From: Paramacrobiotus richtersi
Lineage: Eukaryota; Tardigrada; Eutardigrada; Parachela; Macrobiotidae
Assembly: GCA_034698045.1 (NCBI GenBank)
Contig: JAQGAU010000906.1
Span: 1-22,761 of the forward strand
Direction of reading: 5' to 3'
Length of the DNA stretch: 22,761 nt
Shown here: positions 1-8,902 of the stretch, one piece after another
How the letters are laid out: each line of letters starts with the position of its first letter
Position numbering within the stretch: position 1 is the stretch's first letter
Position numbers and translations under genes: made by a program
The notes under the pieces: model-generated
Seen by the model: the letters and a program-made list of their open reading frames with translations, nothing else
Database searches by the model: none
What the model was told of the DNA's origin: nothing

Positions 1-340
1 GCTCCAGATTGGAGTAAAGGCGTCGTTTCCGATTTTCTGCTTGCTGAGCAGCGTAACCTGGCCGTCTAGCACTGTCCACCACATGGGAATCCGCGACAGT
101 ACACGTACACGTAGCATCCCAAGCTAGAGGCATACCATCTCGAACAGAAACTAAGGTTAGTCCATCCGGCCGACTGGCATTACGAAACAATCCCCCAGGT
201 CCAAGCTGGCAAGGGAAGTCCGCGCTTTCCGCCGTTCGTTTCATCACACTGTTCAACTAGCGTTGAGCTGTCTCTTTCCCTTCTGGTTTGCTTGTCTTCC
301 TAATCGCATCCATAGCTGCTTCTTACGTAGGGTCGCCGAC
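1..340 (-). pseudogene. Decayed RLE-type LINE, C-terminal fragment (copy a)
   Basis: Read on the minus strand, this stretch gives a peptide with LNSVMKRT, then a proline/glycine-rich turn, then RPDGLTLVSVRDG and PLAWDATCT, then a basic region ending at the window edge. The same order of motifs occurs in the two other fragments at 1500-1765 and 1943-3270. An RPD motif followed by W-D-x-T after a cysteine/histidine region is what I recall from the C-terminal zinc-knuckle and PD-(D/E)XK endonuclease region of R2/NeSL-like LINEs. An in-frame TAG just before LNSVMK shows it is dead. The left part continues outside the window. The right boundary near 340 is approximate because similarity fades. Confidence 0.6.
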
Positions 341-609
341 GTACCGTGTGTCGAAATTCGGTTTTCAAAACAAGTTTCCATCCTCAAGTTAGCTTTTATC
401 ACTTAATATTCGCGGCCGACTGCTCCTCACAGGCCACGCGCACAGCAGGAATTTCGTACTGGCCGGCAATATCTAGCACATCCTCCACGCTTTGATCGAT
501 GCGAGATCAGCTTGCAATCGGACGCGGTCCCGCTTTCGTACAACGTTTTCAAGCAATGGAGAATTCAAGCGTTGATCAGAATGACGTTTGGTCGGATTAT
601 ACACTGCTA

Positions 610-645
610 CCAAAACTGCTAAACGCGTTAGTTTAGCAGTTTTGG
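610..645. repeat. 14-bp perfect inverted repeat (hairpin)
   Basis: CCAAAACTGCTAAA at 610-623 is matched exactly by its reverse complement TTTAGCAGTTTTGG at 632-645, with an 8-base spacer. No gene is seen from about 340 to 730. This hairpin is the only structure I can point to there. It may be the remnant of a small inverted-repeat transposon, but no target duplication was identified. Confidence 0.75.
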
Positions 646-732
646 GCACACTTCCTGTGCGTACTAAGGGTTTGCTTGCCTGGATGGTTTAATATTGTTT
701 GAAATGTTGCTTATTTTTAGCTTTCCAATTCG

Positions 733-1250
733 CTAGCTTTTTGCATTTTGAGGGCTGTTGCCAAATGAAGTGTGATTACCTGGTGAGCGGCTTCGCATGA
801 TACCCTTGGGAAGTGGAACATGTACATACTTATCCAGACGCGGAGCAATCTTGACGCCCAGTAACATCTCCTTCGCCAAATTCTCTGATGCCTTGCAAGA
901 CACTCCAGTATTGTCAATTGCCACATCAACCCAGTCAAGATCAACGTCCTCAGTGAGCCGTATGAGCAATGTCAATCCACGAAGCTTAGTATTGCTGTCC
1001 AATAGCTGATTGGATCTTTACTGTCTGCAATTTGCAGAAGCCCATTGGCCAGCCGAAGCCCCCTGATGCTATCGTTAAAAACCATGTACAGCATGGAAGT
1101 CTATCTGATAGGATCCAAACCTAAGACGTTCCCCTTCCGCAGCAGAGATTGCTAGAGCCTGCGACATCTTCGACGGAGCAGCCTTTTCGAATATTGCAGA
1201 TCTGCATAGACCCAGTGGCTATAACTTGGGAGATCAACGTGCAAGTGGCA
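733..1250 (-). pseudogene. Degenerate LINE RNase H domain
   Basis: The minus strand carries broken pieces in several frames that fall in RNase H order. First comes RLRFGSYQIDFHA (compare RLxxYxTVFQAE in LINE RNase H). Next is DSIRGLRLANG...IADSK (compare DSxSAL). Next is DVDLDWVDVA (compare VxLxWVxxHxG), and then NLAKEMLLGV (compare ADxLAKEA). The match is by eye and each block is weak alone; the order makes it persuasive. Stops and frame changes separate the blocks, so the copy is dead. It is a different domain from the RLE fragments on either side and probably a different LINE family (Jockey/R1/I-like elements carry RNase H). It could be host sequence that resembles this by chance. Confidence 0.4.
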
Positions 1251-1499
1251 AAGATCAAACAAACCACAGAATGAATGCTAGTGAGTCAATATAATTGACA
1301 GCAGGTAACGCTTTAAACGGTAACCGTTACGTCAGGTACCTGTTGCGTTCAACCGGTTATTAGTGGTATACGAGCGAAATACCGGTACTAAGTGCGGGTT
1401 CTTTACAGTACGCTAAACACATCTTACGAACAAAAATGTTGCCAAGGAACAAATAAAAAAAGAGATGTTTCAGAGCATGTAATATAATAATTATGTACT
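1251..1499. other. Intergenic, nothing assignable
   Basis: I see no coding similarity, RNA gene or repeat here. Confidence 0.5.
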
Positions 1500-1765
1500 G
1501 TACCACGCCACTCTAAACAGCATCGTCAAGCGTACAGTCGCATCTGCCGGATCCGAAACAGAAATGGAGCCCCCGGGGAGCCCGGGGATATCACGGTCCG
1601 ATGGTAAACGTCCGGACGTCATTACGCTAGCGCCGTGGGAGCGGGGCAAGATGTTGACTTGGGATGCAGCCCGCCGATGCACAGTGACTCAATCTATCTT
1701 CCGGCAACATCCAAGAAAGGGAGAGCAGCGGCAGTACAGGCAAAACAGGCAAAGGTTCTTATTAG
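1500..1765 (+). pseudogene. Decayed RLE-type LINE, C-terminal fragment (copy b)
   Basis: In the plus strand, LNSIVKRTVASAG, a proline/glycine turn (EPPGSPG), SDGKRPDVITLAPW and MLTWDAA follow in the same order as in copies a and c (LNHVMKKTSESAG, RRPDGRTLVPV, VAWDAT in copy c). This marks the same zinc-knuckle to endonuclease segment of an RLE LINE. The third motif residue is altered (WDAA rather than WDAT) and the downstream basic part is out of frame with the family. The piece is 5'-truncated, as expected for LINE insertions, and runs head-on toward copy c. Confidence 0.6.
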
Positions 1766-1935
1766 TAGGCTAGCTCGCGGGCAGATTCCGATTCGCTTGC
1801 TTTGAAACGGATTTATTTAGTAGGCTAGCACGCGGGAAGATTTCCTGCGCGATTGCGGGAAAACGGACCTATAAGACCGTTTGCAGGCGCTGGCAGATTC
1901 CCTGCGCGCTTCTGCTAGAACGGATTTATTAGCTC
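1757..1935. repeat. Degenerate tandem repeat, about 3 copies of a roughly 60-bp unit
   Basis: Three imperfect units (about 1757-1810, 1811-1866 and 1867-1930) share TAGTAGGCTAGC followed by CGCGGG, an AGATT(T)CC core, a CTGCGCG stretch and an AACGGA terminus near TTTATT. The array lies between the 3' ends of LINE copies b (plus) and c (minus), so it may derive from their 3' untranslated tails. Confidence 0.65.
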
Positions 1936-1942
1936 ACAAAAT

Positions 1943-3270
1943 TTAAACATTTAAAAAACAACCAAATTCGTTATCTCCACGCGCCTTAGACATAACAGGA
2001 AGTGTTCCCAAAACTGCAGCGGCATTACCCGTAACAACAGCGAAACTGAAACGTTGCTTAACAAAAGCTGTCGATCGGGACTCTCCAGTCAGCTCACGAA
2101 TTTTTCTTCCCATGAACTGCATCATTTCCATAAAAGAGGCGCCAAAAGTTCCCAAAGTCTCCACTGCTAATGGATAAAAAATAATACCAAGCTGATCCAA
2201 AAACGCATAGTGGCGGCGTTTCTTATTTTCGGCAAGCTGCGCGGCCTACCCGGCCTTTCTTGCATTCCCGTCCACGTATGAATCTGCAACGGTATCTGAA
2301 CAAGTCGCGTCCCAGGCAACCACTTTCCCATCTCGGACGGGAACCAGCGTTCTCCCATCCGGTCTTCTCTTGTCTCTGTCGTACATCCCCACTGGTTCCA
2401 GGTGGCAAGGGAAACCGGCACTTTCGCTCGTCTTTTTCATGACATGATTCAGTTCAATATGCCGCGACCACCTGCCTTTACTAAACCAACAGGAAAGACC
2501 ATGATGTCCATTTGATTCCACTTTCTTAGCACAACGCAGTCATGCTCTCCCACTACAGGTAAAGCAAGCCGGAGTCCAATTCCAATACGTACTTCGTCAT
2601 CGTTCAAATATGTTCCGAGACAGGGCGCCGGTAGAGCATTCAGCCACGCGCCTGAATCACGTTCTAACGCTGCCAGCAGCAAGGCACGAGCCCGAGGATT
2701 ACCCATCGTGGATAACCGAAGTTCCGACACCTTCTGGTCAATCATCGGCACATCCCCACGCCCACTGGAACTTCCGACGACCTGCATCTGGAGGTTCACA
2801 GTGAGTGTCATGGATCCATCGTTCCATCATCGGACCAGTAAGAAGCTCCACATCGTCGGGCTAAAACCGGGAAATAAGCGGTAGCACGGAATGCACCGAC
2901 GCCAAAAAGGCGGGTAAAGCTAGTGCAGCCGTACTGCGTATTCCCAGTCCTCCGTGTCTGATAGGGAGAGTCAACTGGCCCATTCACGCTGATGTTGGTG
3001 ATTGCTTGTAAGCCGAGACGCAGAGTATCGTCTAGTTCCCACAACAGGTTCGGGTGTTCGAAACATTTGCCCGTGCGCAGCCCATATAATATCTTCGGCA
3101 CATAGAGGCAATTCTTCAGAAGATACAATGAATAATGCGCCGGTAAAACCTTCAGTCGACCAATGAACACCCTCAACTGAGCGATTTGTTCACGGAGAAA
3201 CTTGGCACATGCGAGAGAAGTCAAAGGCGCACCCAGTACAAACATGTCTTCTTCCCCCGGCGTAAGCATT
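1943..3270 (-). pseudogene. RLE-type LINE, C-terminal third of the pol ORF, frameshifted (copy c)
   Basis: This is the longest copy of the family. On the minus strand from 3270 the order is as follows. VLGAPLTS (the segment after the reverse transcriptase palm) comes first, then LKNCLYVPKILYGLRT and LRLGLQAITNISVNG to about 2816. Another frame (2811-2449) has WLNALPAPCLG and RIGIGLRLALPV. A third frame (2521-2246) has GHHGLSC (the histidine/cysteine end of a CCHC knuckle), RHIELNHVMKK, RRPDGRTLVPV and VAWDATCSDTVADS. A fourth (2200-1943) has LAVETLGTFG and RSTAFVKQRFSFAVVTGNAA. At least three frame changes make it non-functional. It stops abruptly at about 3265-3284, where the oppositely oriented Ty3/gypsy sequence begins. 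The family assignment (RLE LINE) rests on recalled motifs, not on a search. Confidence 0.7.
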
Positions 3271-3283
3271 TCTGGCCACACTT

Positions 3284-4683
3284 GGTGGTCCAGTGATTGT
3301 GAATATGCCTTTAACGCCCTTAAAAACAGAATATGTACAGCAATAATGTTAAATCACTTCGATCCCAAATTACCCATAGAGCTCCACTGCGATGCGTCAA
3401 ATATCGGCCTTGGAGCAGTTTTACTTCAGATATGTGACAAAAAAGAAAAAGTAATTGAATTTATTTCACGGAAATTATCCACATCGGAGAAAAAATATAC
3501 AACTTCCGAACTAGAATGCCTAGTTGTAATTTGGGCAGTGCAAAAATTTAGGCACTACCTTACCGGGATTAAATTCAGAATTATTACTGACCACCAAGCT
3601 TTGACATACTTATTAAATATTAAAGACGCTACCGGGCGATTATGCCGGTGGGCAATTAAACTCTCTCCTTTTGACTTCGATATTGTACATAAACCAGGGA
3701 AATTGAACGCACTCCCAGATGCATTGAGCAGAAATCCGGTAGGTGAACCCGATACAACAGAAAATATGGAGATTCCTGAAATGCCGGTTAACCTTCTGAC
3801 GAATGTTGAGTTACAAAGTTTGCAAAAATCCGACCCGTTTTGTAAGAGAGTTTTTGACTCGATAGCAAAAAACACTAACGACTTTAAAAATTTTGTTGTT
3901 CATAACGAACTGCTTTACCGAGTTAATAATGACCCGGAAGAAAATCAATCATTCCAACTTGTGATTCCTGAAAAAATACAACATGATGTTTTGTATGAAA
4001 TGCACGACTGCCCCGTCGGGGGGACACACCAAGCTTTCCTGAGGACTTGGCAGAAAATCAAAAAAAGATTTTTCTGGCCACGATATGTGGAAGACGTCAA
4101 AAAATATACTGATTCCTGCAGAGACTGTTTAAGTTATAAAAAGAAGATCGGTAAACCATACGGTTTGTTACAGCCGGTGCCAGTGTATCCAGTCGGCCAA
4201 CGCTGGCAACTGGATCACGTTGGCCCTTTTAAAAAATCCAAGACTGGGAAGAAATATCTGCTAGTTGCGATTGAACAAGCAACACGATACGTAGAGGCAA
4301 AGGCTGTCACCACTGAGGGTGCACTCGAAACAGCAAAATTTTTTGTGGATAATATAGTCTGTAGGCACGGTGCGCCTCGGTACGTAAGTACTGACAGAGG
4401 CGCCGCATTCTGTAGCGCATTATTCCAGCAAGTAATTTTTTTAACGGGAGGATGTCATCAAAGATCAACTAGTTATCACCCACAATCGCAGGGTTTAGTC
4501 GAAAAAATGAACCGCACTATCGTATCCGCACTGGCGATGTACTGTAGTACACACCAGCGCGACTGGGATACGACCGTACAGATGTGTATTTTCTCAATAA
4601 ATTTACTCCGTAACGCCACAAAGCACTACAAAATTTACTCCGTTTTATTTATTGTATGGGCGTCCGGCCCAACTGCCATGTGA
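3284..4683 (+). pseudogene. pol: Ty3/gypsy pol remnant: RNase H and integrase, frameshifted
   Basis: The frame that opens at 3202 begins in unrelated sequence; similarity starts at the WWSSDCEYAF block (about 3283). RNase H acidic sites are visible in HCDAS (residue 64 of the frame), ITDHQAL (130) and DALSR (173). Integrase follows. Its zinc knuckle has histidines at 268 and 276 and cysteines at 306 and 309. The catalytic core has aspartates at 338 (QLDHVGPF) and 398 (STDRGAAF) and a glutamate at 434 (GLVEKMNR), giving the canonical D,D35E spacing. The conserved frame is lost near 4610-4640, where a short sequence is directly repeated, and this frame ends at 4683. The continuation lies in the frame of the next feature but has a stop at 4796-4798. 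Integrase is therefore split by two lesions and should be inactive. Confidence 0.88.
4599..4643 (+). repeat. 13-bp direct repeat at the integrase frameshift
   Basis: AAATTTACTCCGT occurs at 4599-4611 and again at 4631-4643, a period of 32 bp. Because 32 is not a multiple of three, a duplication or slippage event between these copies would shift the frame exactly where the integrase homology changes frame. Confidence 0.7.
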
Positions 4684-4843
4684 AGTTGCCTTACTCCCCG
4701 ATAAAGACAGTGGTGAAATACAACTGGATGATTATGTTGAAAAATTGCAAAATTCATTATCCGCGGCGCGGGAGCTCGCGCGCGCACGTTCAGAATAATC
4801 CGGAATTAAGGACGCGTATTATTATAATCGTACACATAGCAAA

Positions 4844-7800
4844 GTGACTTTTAATGAAGGAGATTTAGTTATGGTTTATAATCCTCACCGAAAAATTAAT
4901 ACGACAAATAAATTATCCCATAAGTTTTATGGACCGTTTGTGATCGAGAAAAAATTATCCGATATAAATTACAAAGTGAAAGCATGCTTTGGAAAGGAAA
5001 AAGAGGATATAGTGCATGTTTCCCGTCTTAAAAGATTTGTTATAAGAGAAAAACCAGTGTTAACGGAAACCGAAAATGAGATCACACCGTTAAATCAAAT
5101 TGAGAAAAATGAAAGAAAAAATGAAGCCACATGGAAAGGGCAGAGAAGAAAAAATATTTATGGATCACATAAAAAATTATTACAGGAAAAAACAGACTCA
5201 GATGAAATCCAGAGTGATCACACAGACAAGGGAAAAATAGAACAGCCCGAAGTCTTGTTAGAGGGGGAAGATCTATTAGAAGAGAGTCCTGAAGATAATA
5301 TTATTACAGAGTCCCCGCCCCCGAGACCGGTACGAAACCGAAAGAAGACAGAACGCTACGGCTACGTCAATACATTACGAATGGAGGATAACGGATCCGA
5401 GGATGTCGTCAGGAGAACAAAAGTGATTAACATCACCAAATTAGAACAACTCCTACAAAAATATGGAGATGACCTTTTGAACGAAGAAGCCTGTCACGTG
5501 AAAAAATGCGCCGATAAAAAGCGCCATGACTCCATACTGCTAAACAGATTCTGGAATCAATCGAATGATGATTTGGAAAAAATTCTAAAACTGGAAAGAG
5601 AGTTAAAAGAACTGAGATCATTAACAACTGCTTTGCATCTGGAAGAAGCTGTTGAGAATCTTCAAGAGTCGTCCAGGGTTTTTAACAATGAAACAAAACT
5701 GTTCTTGGAAAAGATCGCACAAATTCGAAACGTAAAAGAAACAGAAACTGCTGATTGCACCCGAAAAATATCAAGAAGATTCCCGTCTTGCTCATTAACA
5801 AACGGACTGGGATTAACGCTTCTTATAGCACTGTTGCTAGCCTTCGCATTTAAACCGGCTGCGGGAAAGCTAGCGGAAGTATGTGATTGTGAAAAGATGG
5901 ATTTTTTGGGAGTGTTATCTCTAAAAAACTACTCTATCTGTGAAGACATGAAAATGGAAGCAATCGAGAATATGGACACGTACACTTTATATGAAGAAGA
6001 AACACCACACTTGGCATTTAAAGCTTACATATGCAAACAGTATATTAATAAATTAACAGTAACGAGCTTCTTTTTCGGAGGAACAGAGTCCTTAAAATCA
6101 GTTGTAACTAGAAGAGTTACGCCAGAAGAGTGCTGGACAATGGTATCAACAAAGAAATGTCAAGAAAAGGATATGGTTAAAGATGGGACGGCTTGGATTT
6201 TTTCCGGAGAGCCCGATGGAAAAGGAAAATATTTACAAGAAGTTACTTATGAGATAACGAACTGTATTATGGAAGAGGTGGAGCTGCACCAAAAATGCGC
6301 CAACTGTACAGTCGATTCGGACACTATGATAATAGCGCCGAATCGGCTGCAGCAGTCTGCTCAGATAAACTTAATGACGTACGTCTGGCACAACGACCGC
6401 CCTGTAGAGCGGGAGTGCCGACCAGTCAGAGTGCATGAAGGGTTTGGTTTATACTCCAAGAAAAATGGAAAAGAAAGACTCCGCGACGATGTTCATCAAC
6501 TGGACTATTTTATTGGAAAAGTAACAAAATTATGTGACAAGAAAATACAAGTTAGAGAAGTTTACGAAAATCCTAACCTAAAAATTAAGTTGGGTCAACG
6601 AAAACCGCCGAAGCAACCTGCTGTAAAGTTCGCCACCAAGTACAAAAACAAAACCGGTTTTAATAAGAATTTTACTATATATGATTTTGCGTTATATCAA
6701 GAAAATTTTTTATCGCAGCATTTCAATTTTTCTTCCGATCAGACCACCGATAACCTTAATTATGTGTCAGAGAACGTTGCGGCATTGGATTGCCGAATTG
6801 ACCATAATTTTCTGTTGAATTTGTTTACACTTTCCCGTTCTAGCCCTATTTTTGCAGCGAAACAGCTAAAATATCCAAAATGTTTCGCATTACAAATGAT
6901 TACCGCTGATAAAGCTGCTATATACCGGTGTAATCCGAAAAATGTTACATTTTCTGTTGAAAGTGTGTCATGTACGTTTCCCCAGCCACAATACAACAAA
7001 CACACATTAGCGGCAGACGGTGAAACGCTTGCACCGTTCGGATGCCTGCATACAATGCCATTCGTAAATATTAATGGTGAGATTCACCACGTTGAGAACG
7101 ATGAATGGGTACAAAGTACATCAAATACTCAGCAAGCAGCCCACATGCATATCAACACGCGGTTTGTTGCCGTAGCCGACACGACAGCCACATATTATCA
7201 CGCTGAATCAGTGTACCAGCATGTGCATGAACGCACGTTTGCATTGGAGAGATTACTCTCAGTCACGTCTGCTCTCCCAGCAGAAATTGCGAGAATTGCC
7301 TCTTATGATTGGCACACAGAAGTACATGTGACTAGAGTTATCTATGTTATTATTTTATTACTGTTCTTATGTATTTGTATATACATTAGCCTACTAATCT
7401 TACGATGGGCACTAGTATCATGGCTGAGTCGAGAGACCACCATGTTAAGTCAGCCGGAATCGCACATGGAGCCCATGCCATTGAAGACAGCGATACAGAG
7501 AAAAGATAACGAACACCCACTGACGAGGAAGAGAGTGCGTTTTGCACTTCCTCCTGACAGTCTATATGAAGAGATGGAGAGCGGTTGTATGGCTGTTGAT
7601 CAGCCTGACGCCTCAGTTGTTTCATTAACACCTCTAGCCGTTTACTCCGTTACACTTGTTGATCCTTCTACAGTCATGGATGTTAGTAATGATTTCCCCC
7701 GTAATTCATCACCAGAAGTGCCGTACACCCCATCCAAACGTACTCGTGCCTTCAAGCCGAAAGTTCCCACCTCAATGAACATCACCAAGAAGGCTACCAC

Positions 7801-8455
7801 CAGTAAGCTGAAGCGAATTGATGCCTTTAACCAGATTAAACTGCAGCGAACCAGTGCCGTTTGGAATGCCATTGATAAGTGTATCGATCAAGTCAGCATC
7901 GTGAGAGACGTTGCCAACTACGCTGGGAATAAGCCAACAAGTGCCGACATCGGAGCTGTTGCTAAAGTGTTCACGGAGTTCACGGAAACCATTGCGAACA
8001 CGGTAAGCGTGATTGGCAAGGATAACAACATGTTATGGGAGGCGGTCTCAGCTTGCCGCTCCCTCTGCCAGTCGGCCGAGGAGAACGTCGAACGCTACGT
8101 GGCCCTGATGGCCAAGGCCGCTACTGAACATCTGGCCAAGCAGACCGGGACCGGACGGCCACCAACCCCGTATCCCCACGAACAACTGGCTGCTATGCGT
8201 TCAGTACAGTATGGTCTGAGCATGGCGCCACCACCCCTGGGAGTAACTTATCCTGGACCCTTTGTGCCACCCATTGACCCACGTATACAGCGTCTGATCC
8301 AGGAAGCGAAGCGAGAAAGCGAGCGATCACCCATTGTGTTCCGTTACAAGCCAGTGGTGGAGACACCGGCCAGCCCGGACCCGAGTGACCATGGATTGAC
8401 CATCGACGATGGACCTGAACCGGACATCGAGATCGAGGAGGTGAATGAGGTCTGA
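4844..8455 (+). CDS. env: Integrase tail, envelope-like glycoprotein and C-terminal extension in one frame
   Basis: A 1203-codon open frame; the first codon is nominal because the frame is open upstream to the stop at 4796-4798. Residues 1-70 are an integrase C-terminal tail with the GPY/F block (FYGPFVIEKKL) and VHVSRLKRF. Residues 75-315 are charged and helix-rich. Residues 319-341 form a hydrophobic signal-like segment, followed by a cysteine-rich ectodomain (cysteines at 347, 349, 366, 397, 430, 439, 474, 485, 488, 525, 564 and others) with several N-glycosylation sites. A transmembrane segment spans about 831-856. Signal, ectodomain and anchor make a type I membrane glycoprotein, as in env-bearing Ty3/gypsy elements. 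The early spacing of cysteines recalls class III rhabdovirus/chuvirus-type glycoproteins more than baculovirus F, but this is a weak impression. Residues 860-1203 are a long cytosolic extension I do not recognise, with visibly more G+C-rich codons from about 7700 on. Natural expression probably used splicing. Confidence 0.8.
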   Translation: MTFNEGDLVMVYNPHRKINTTNKLSHKFYGPFVIEKKLSDINYKVKACFGKEKEDIVHVSRLKRFVIREKPVLTETENEITPLNQIEKNERKNEATWKGQRRKNIYGSHKKLLQEKTDSDEIQSDHTDKGKIEQPEVLLEGEDLLEESPEDNIITESPPPRPVRNRKKTERYGYVNTLRMEDNGSEDVVRRTKVINITKLEQLLQKYGDDLLNEEACHVKKCADKKRHDSILLNRFWNQSNDDLEKILKLERELKELRSLTTALHLEEAVENLQESSRVFNNETKLFLEKIAQIRNVKETETADCTRKISRRFPSCSLTNGLGLTLLIALLLAFAFKPAAGKLAEVCDCEKMDFLGVLSLKNYSICEDMKMEAIENMDTYTLYEEETPHLAFKAYICKQYINKLTVTSFFFGGTESLKSVVTRRVTPEECWTMVSTKKCQEKDMVKDGTAWIFSGEPDGKGKYLQEVTYEITNCIMEEVELHQKCANCTVDSDTMIIAPNRLQQSAQINLMTYVWHNDRPVERECRPVRVHEGFGLYSKKNGKERLRDDVHQLDYFIGKVTKLCDKKIQVREVYENPNLKIKLGQRKPPKQPAVKFATKYKNKTGFNKNFTIYDFALYQENFLSQHFNFSSDQTTDNLNYVSENVAALDCRIDHNFLLNLFTLSRSSPIFAAKQLKYPKCFALQMITADKAAIYRCNPKNVTFSVESVSCTFPQPQYNKHTLAADGETLAPFGCLHTMPFVNINGEIHHVENDEWVQSTSNTQQAAHMHINTRFVAVADTTATYYHAESVYQHVHERTFALERLLSVTSALPAEIARIASYDWHTEVHVTRVIYVIILLLFLCICIYISLLILRWALVSWLSRETTMLSQPESHMEPMPLKTAIQRKDNEHPLTRKRVRFALPPDSLYEEMESGCMAVDQPDASVVSLTPLAVYSVTLVDPSTVMDVSNDFPRNSSPEVPYTPSKRTRAFKPKVPTSMNITKKATTSKLKRIDAFNQIKLQRTSAVWNAIDKCIDQVSIVRDVANYAGNKPTSADIGAVAKVFTEFTETIANTVSVIGKDNNMLWEAVSACRSLCQSAEENVERYVALMAKAATEHLAKQTGTGRPPTPYPHEQLAAMRSVQYGLSMAPPPLGVTYPGPFVPPIDPRIQRLIQEAKRESERSPIVFRYKPVVETPASPDPSDHGLTIDDGPEPDIEIEEVNEV

Positions 8456-8745
8456 TTCAACTGGAAACTACTTTTTTTTGCTTTGCCATATCAATATATA
8501 CATATGCACTAACAACTGTTTTAGCTATAATGCTTTTGCTTAAATGAATTTTATAAATGAAAATTAAATCATAAAATGGTTTTTCATAAATTCATGTTCT
8601 TGTCCTTCATCAGAAACGGTTACTGTAGCCCATATGACCACACTCTTATAAGCTGCAACTATGATAAACTTTAATGCTTCTGAATTTTGATAATTGTTAT
8701 CCGCTTATCCCATTTCGTCATCTTCGCCGGGACGGCGAAGTCCCC
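8456..8745 (+). other. Retroelement 3' untranslated region
   Basis: This A+T-rich stretch between the env stop and the polypurine tract contains no open frame of note. A perfect hairpin lies at its right end. Confidence 0.6.
8722..8740 (+). repeat. Perfect 8-bp stem, 3-base loop hairpin before the polypurine tract
   Basis: CTTCGCCG (8722-8729) and CGGCGAAG (8733-8740) are exact reverse complements around GGA. It lies 5 bases upstream of the polypurine tract, so it would fold in the genomic RNA beside the plus-strand primer. Confidence 0.8.
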
Positions 8746-8756
8746 AAAAGGAGGAC
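8746..8756 (+). other. Polypurine tract (plus-strand primer)
   Basis: AAAAGGAGGA, followed by one C, lies immediately before the TGTCAC start of the LTR. This is the expected position and composition for a Ty3/gypsy polypurine tract. Confidence 0.75.
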
Positions 8757-8766
8757 TGTCACGCTG

Positions 8767-8789
8767 TGAGTCAACACCCCCATGAGTCA
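8767..8789 (+). promoter_or_regulatory. Two AP-1-type TGAGTCA boxes in U3
   Basis: TGAGTCAAC occurs at 8767-8775 and 8783-8791, 16 bp apart. TGAGTCA is the consensus site for bZIP factors of the Jun/Fos type. Two identical copies close together at the start of U3 suggest an enhancer. Binding is inferred, not shown. Confidence 0.5.
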
Positions 8790-8793
8790 ACGT

Positions 8794-8873
8794 AGAACCG
8801 TCTAGAACGGTCCCGAACCGTCCCGTACGATCCAGTACCGTCTCGACCCATCTCGTACGATCGCGATGCGTCT
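8794..8873 (+). repeat. Eight tandem 10-bp units in U3
   Basis: Eight consecutive decamers fill 80 bp without gaps. The first four are AGAACCGTCT, AGAACGGTCC, CGAACCGTCC and CGTACGATCC; the other four vary the same theme. The consensus is about (A/C)G(A/T)ACCGTC(C/T). The period equals one DNA helical turn, and the array ends 29 bp before the TATA box. Confidence 0.85.
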
Positions 8874-8902
8874 GGAGCCGGCAACCGGCTTCCGCCAAGG
8901 GG

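Noticed and set aside
2260..2804. Plus-strand frames at 2260-2442 and 2610-2804
   Set aside because: They are antisense shadows of the LINE copy whose conserved motifs are on the minus strand.
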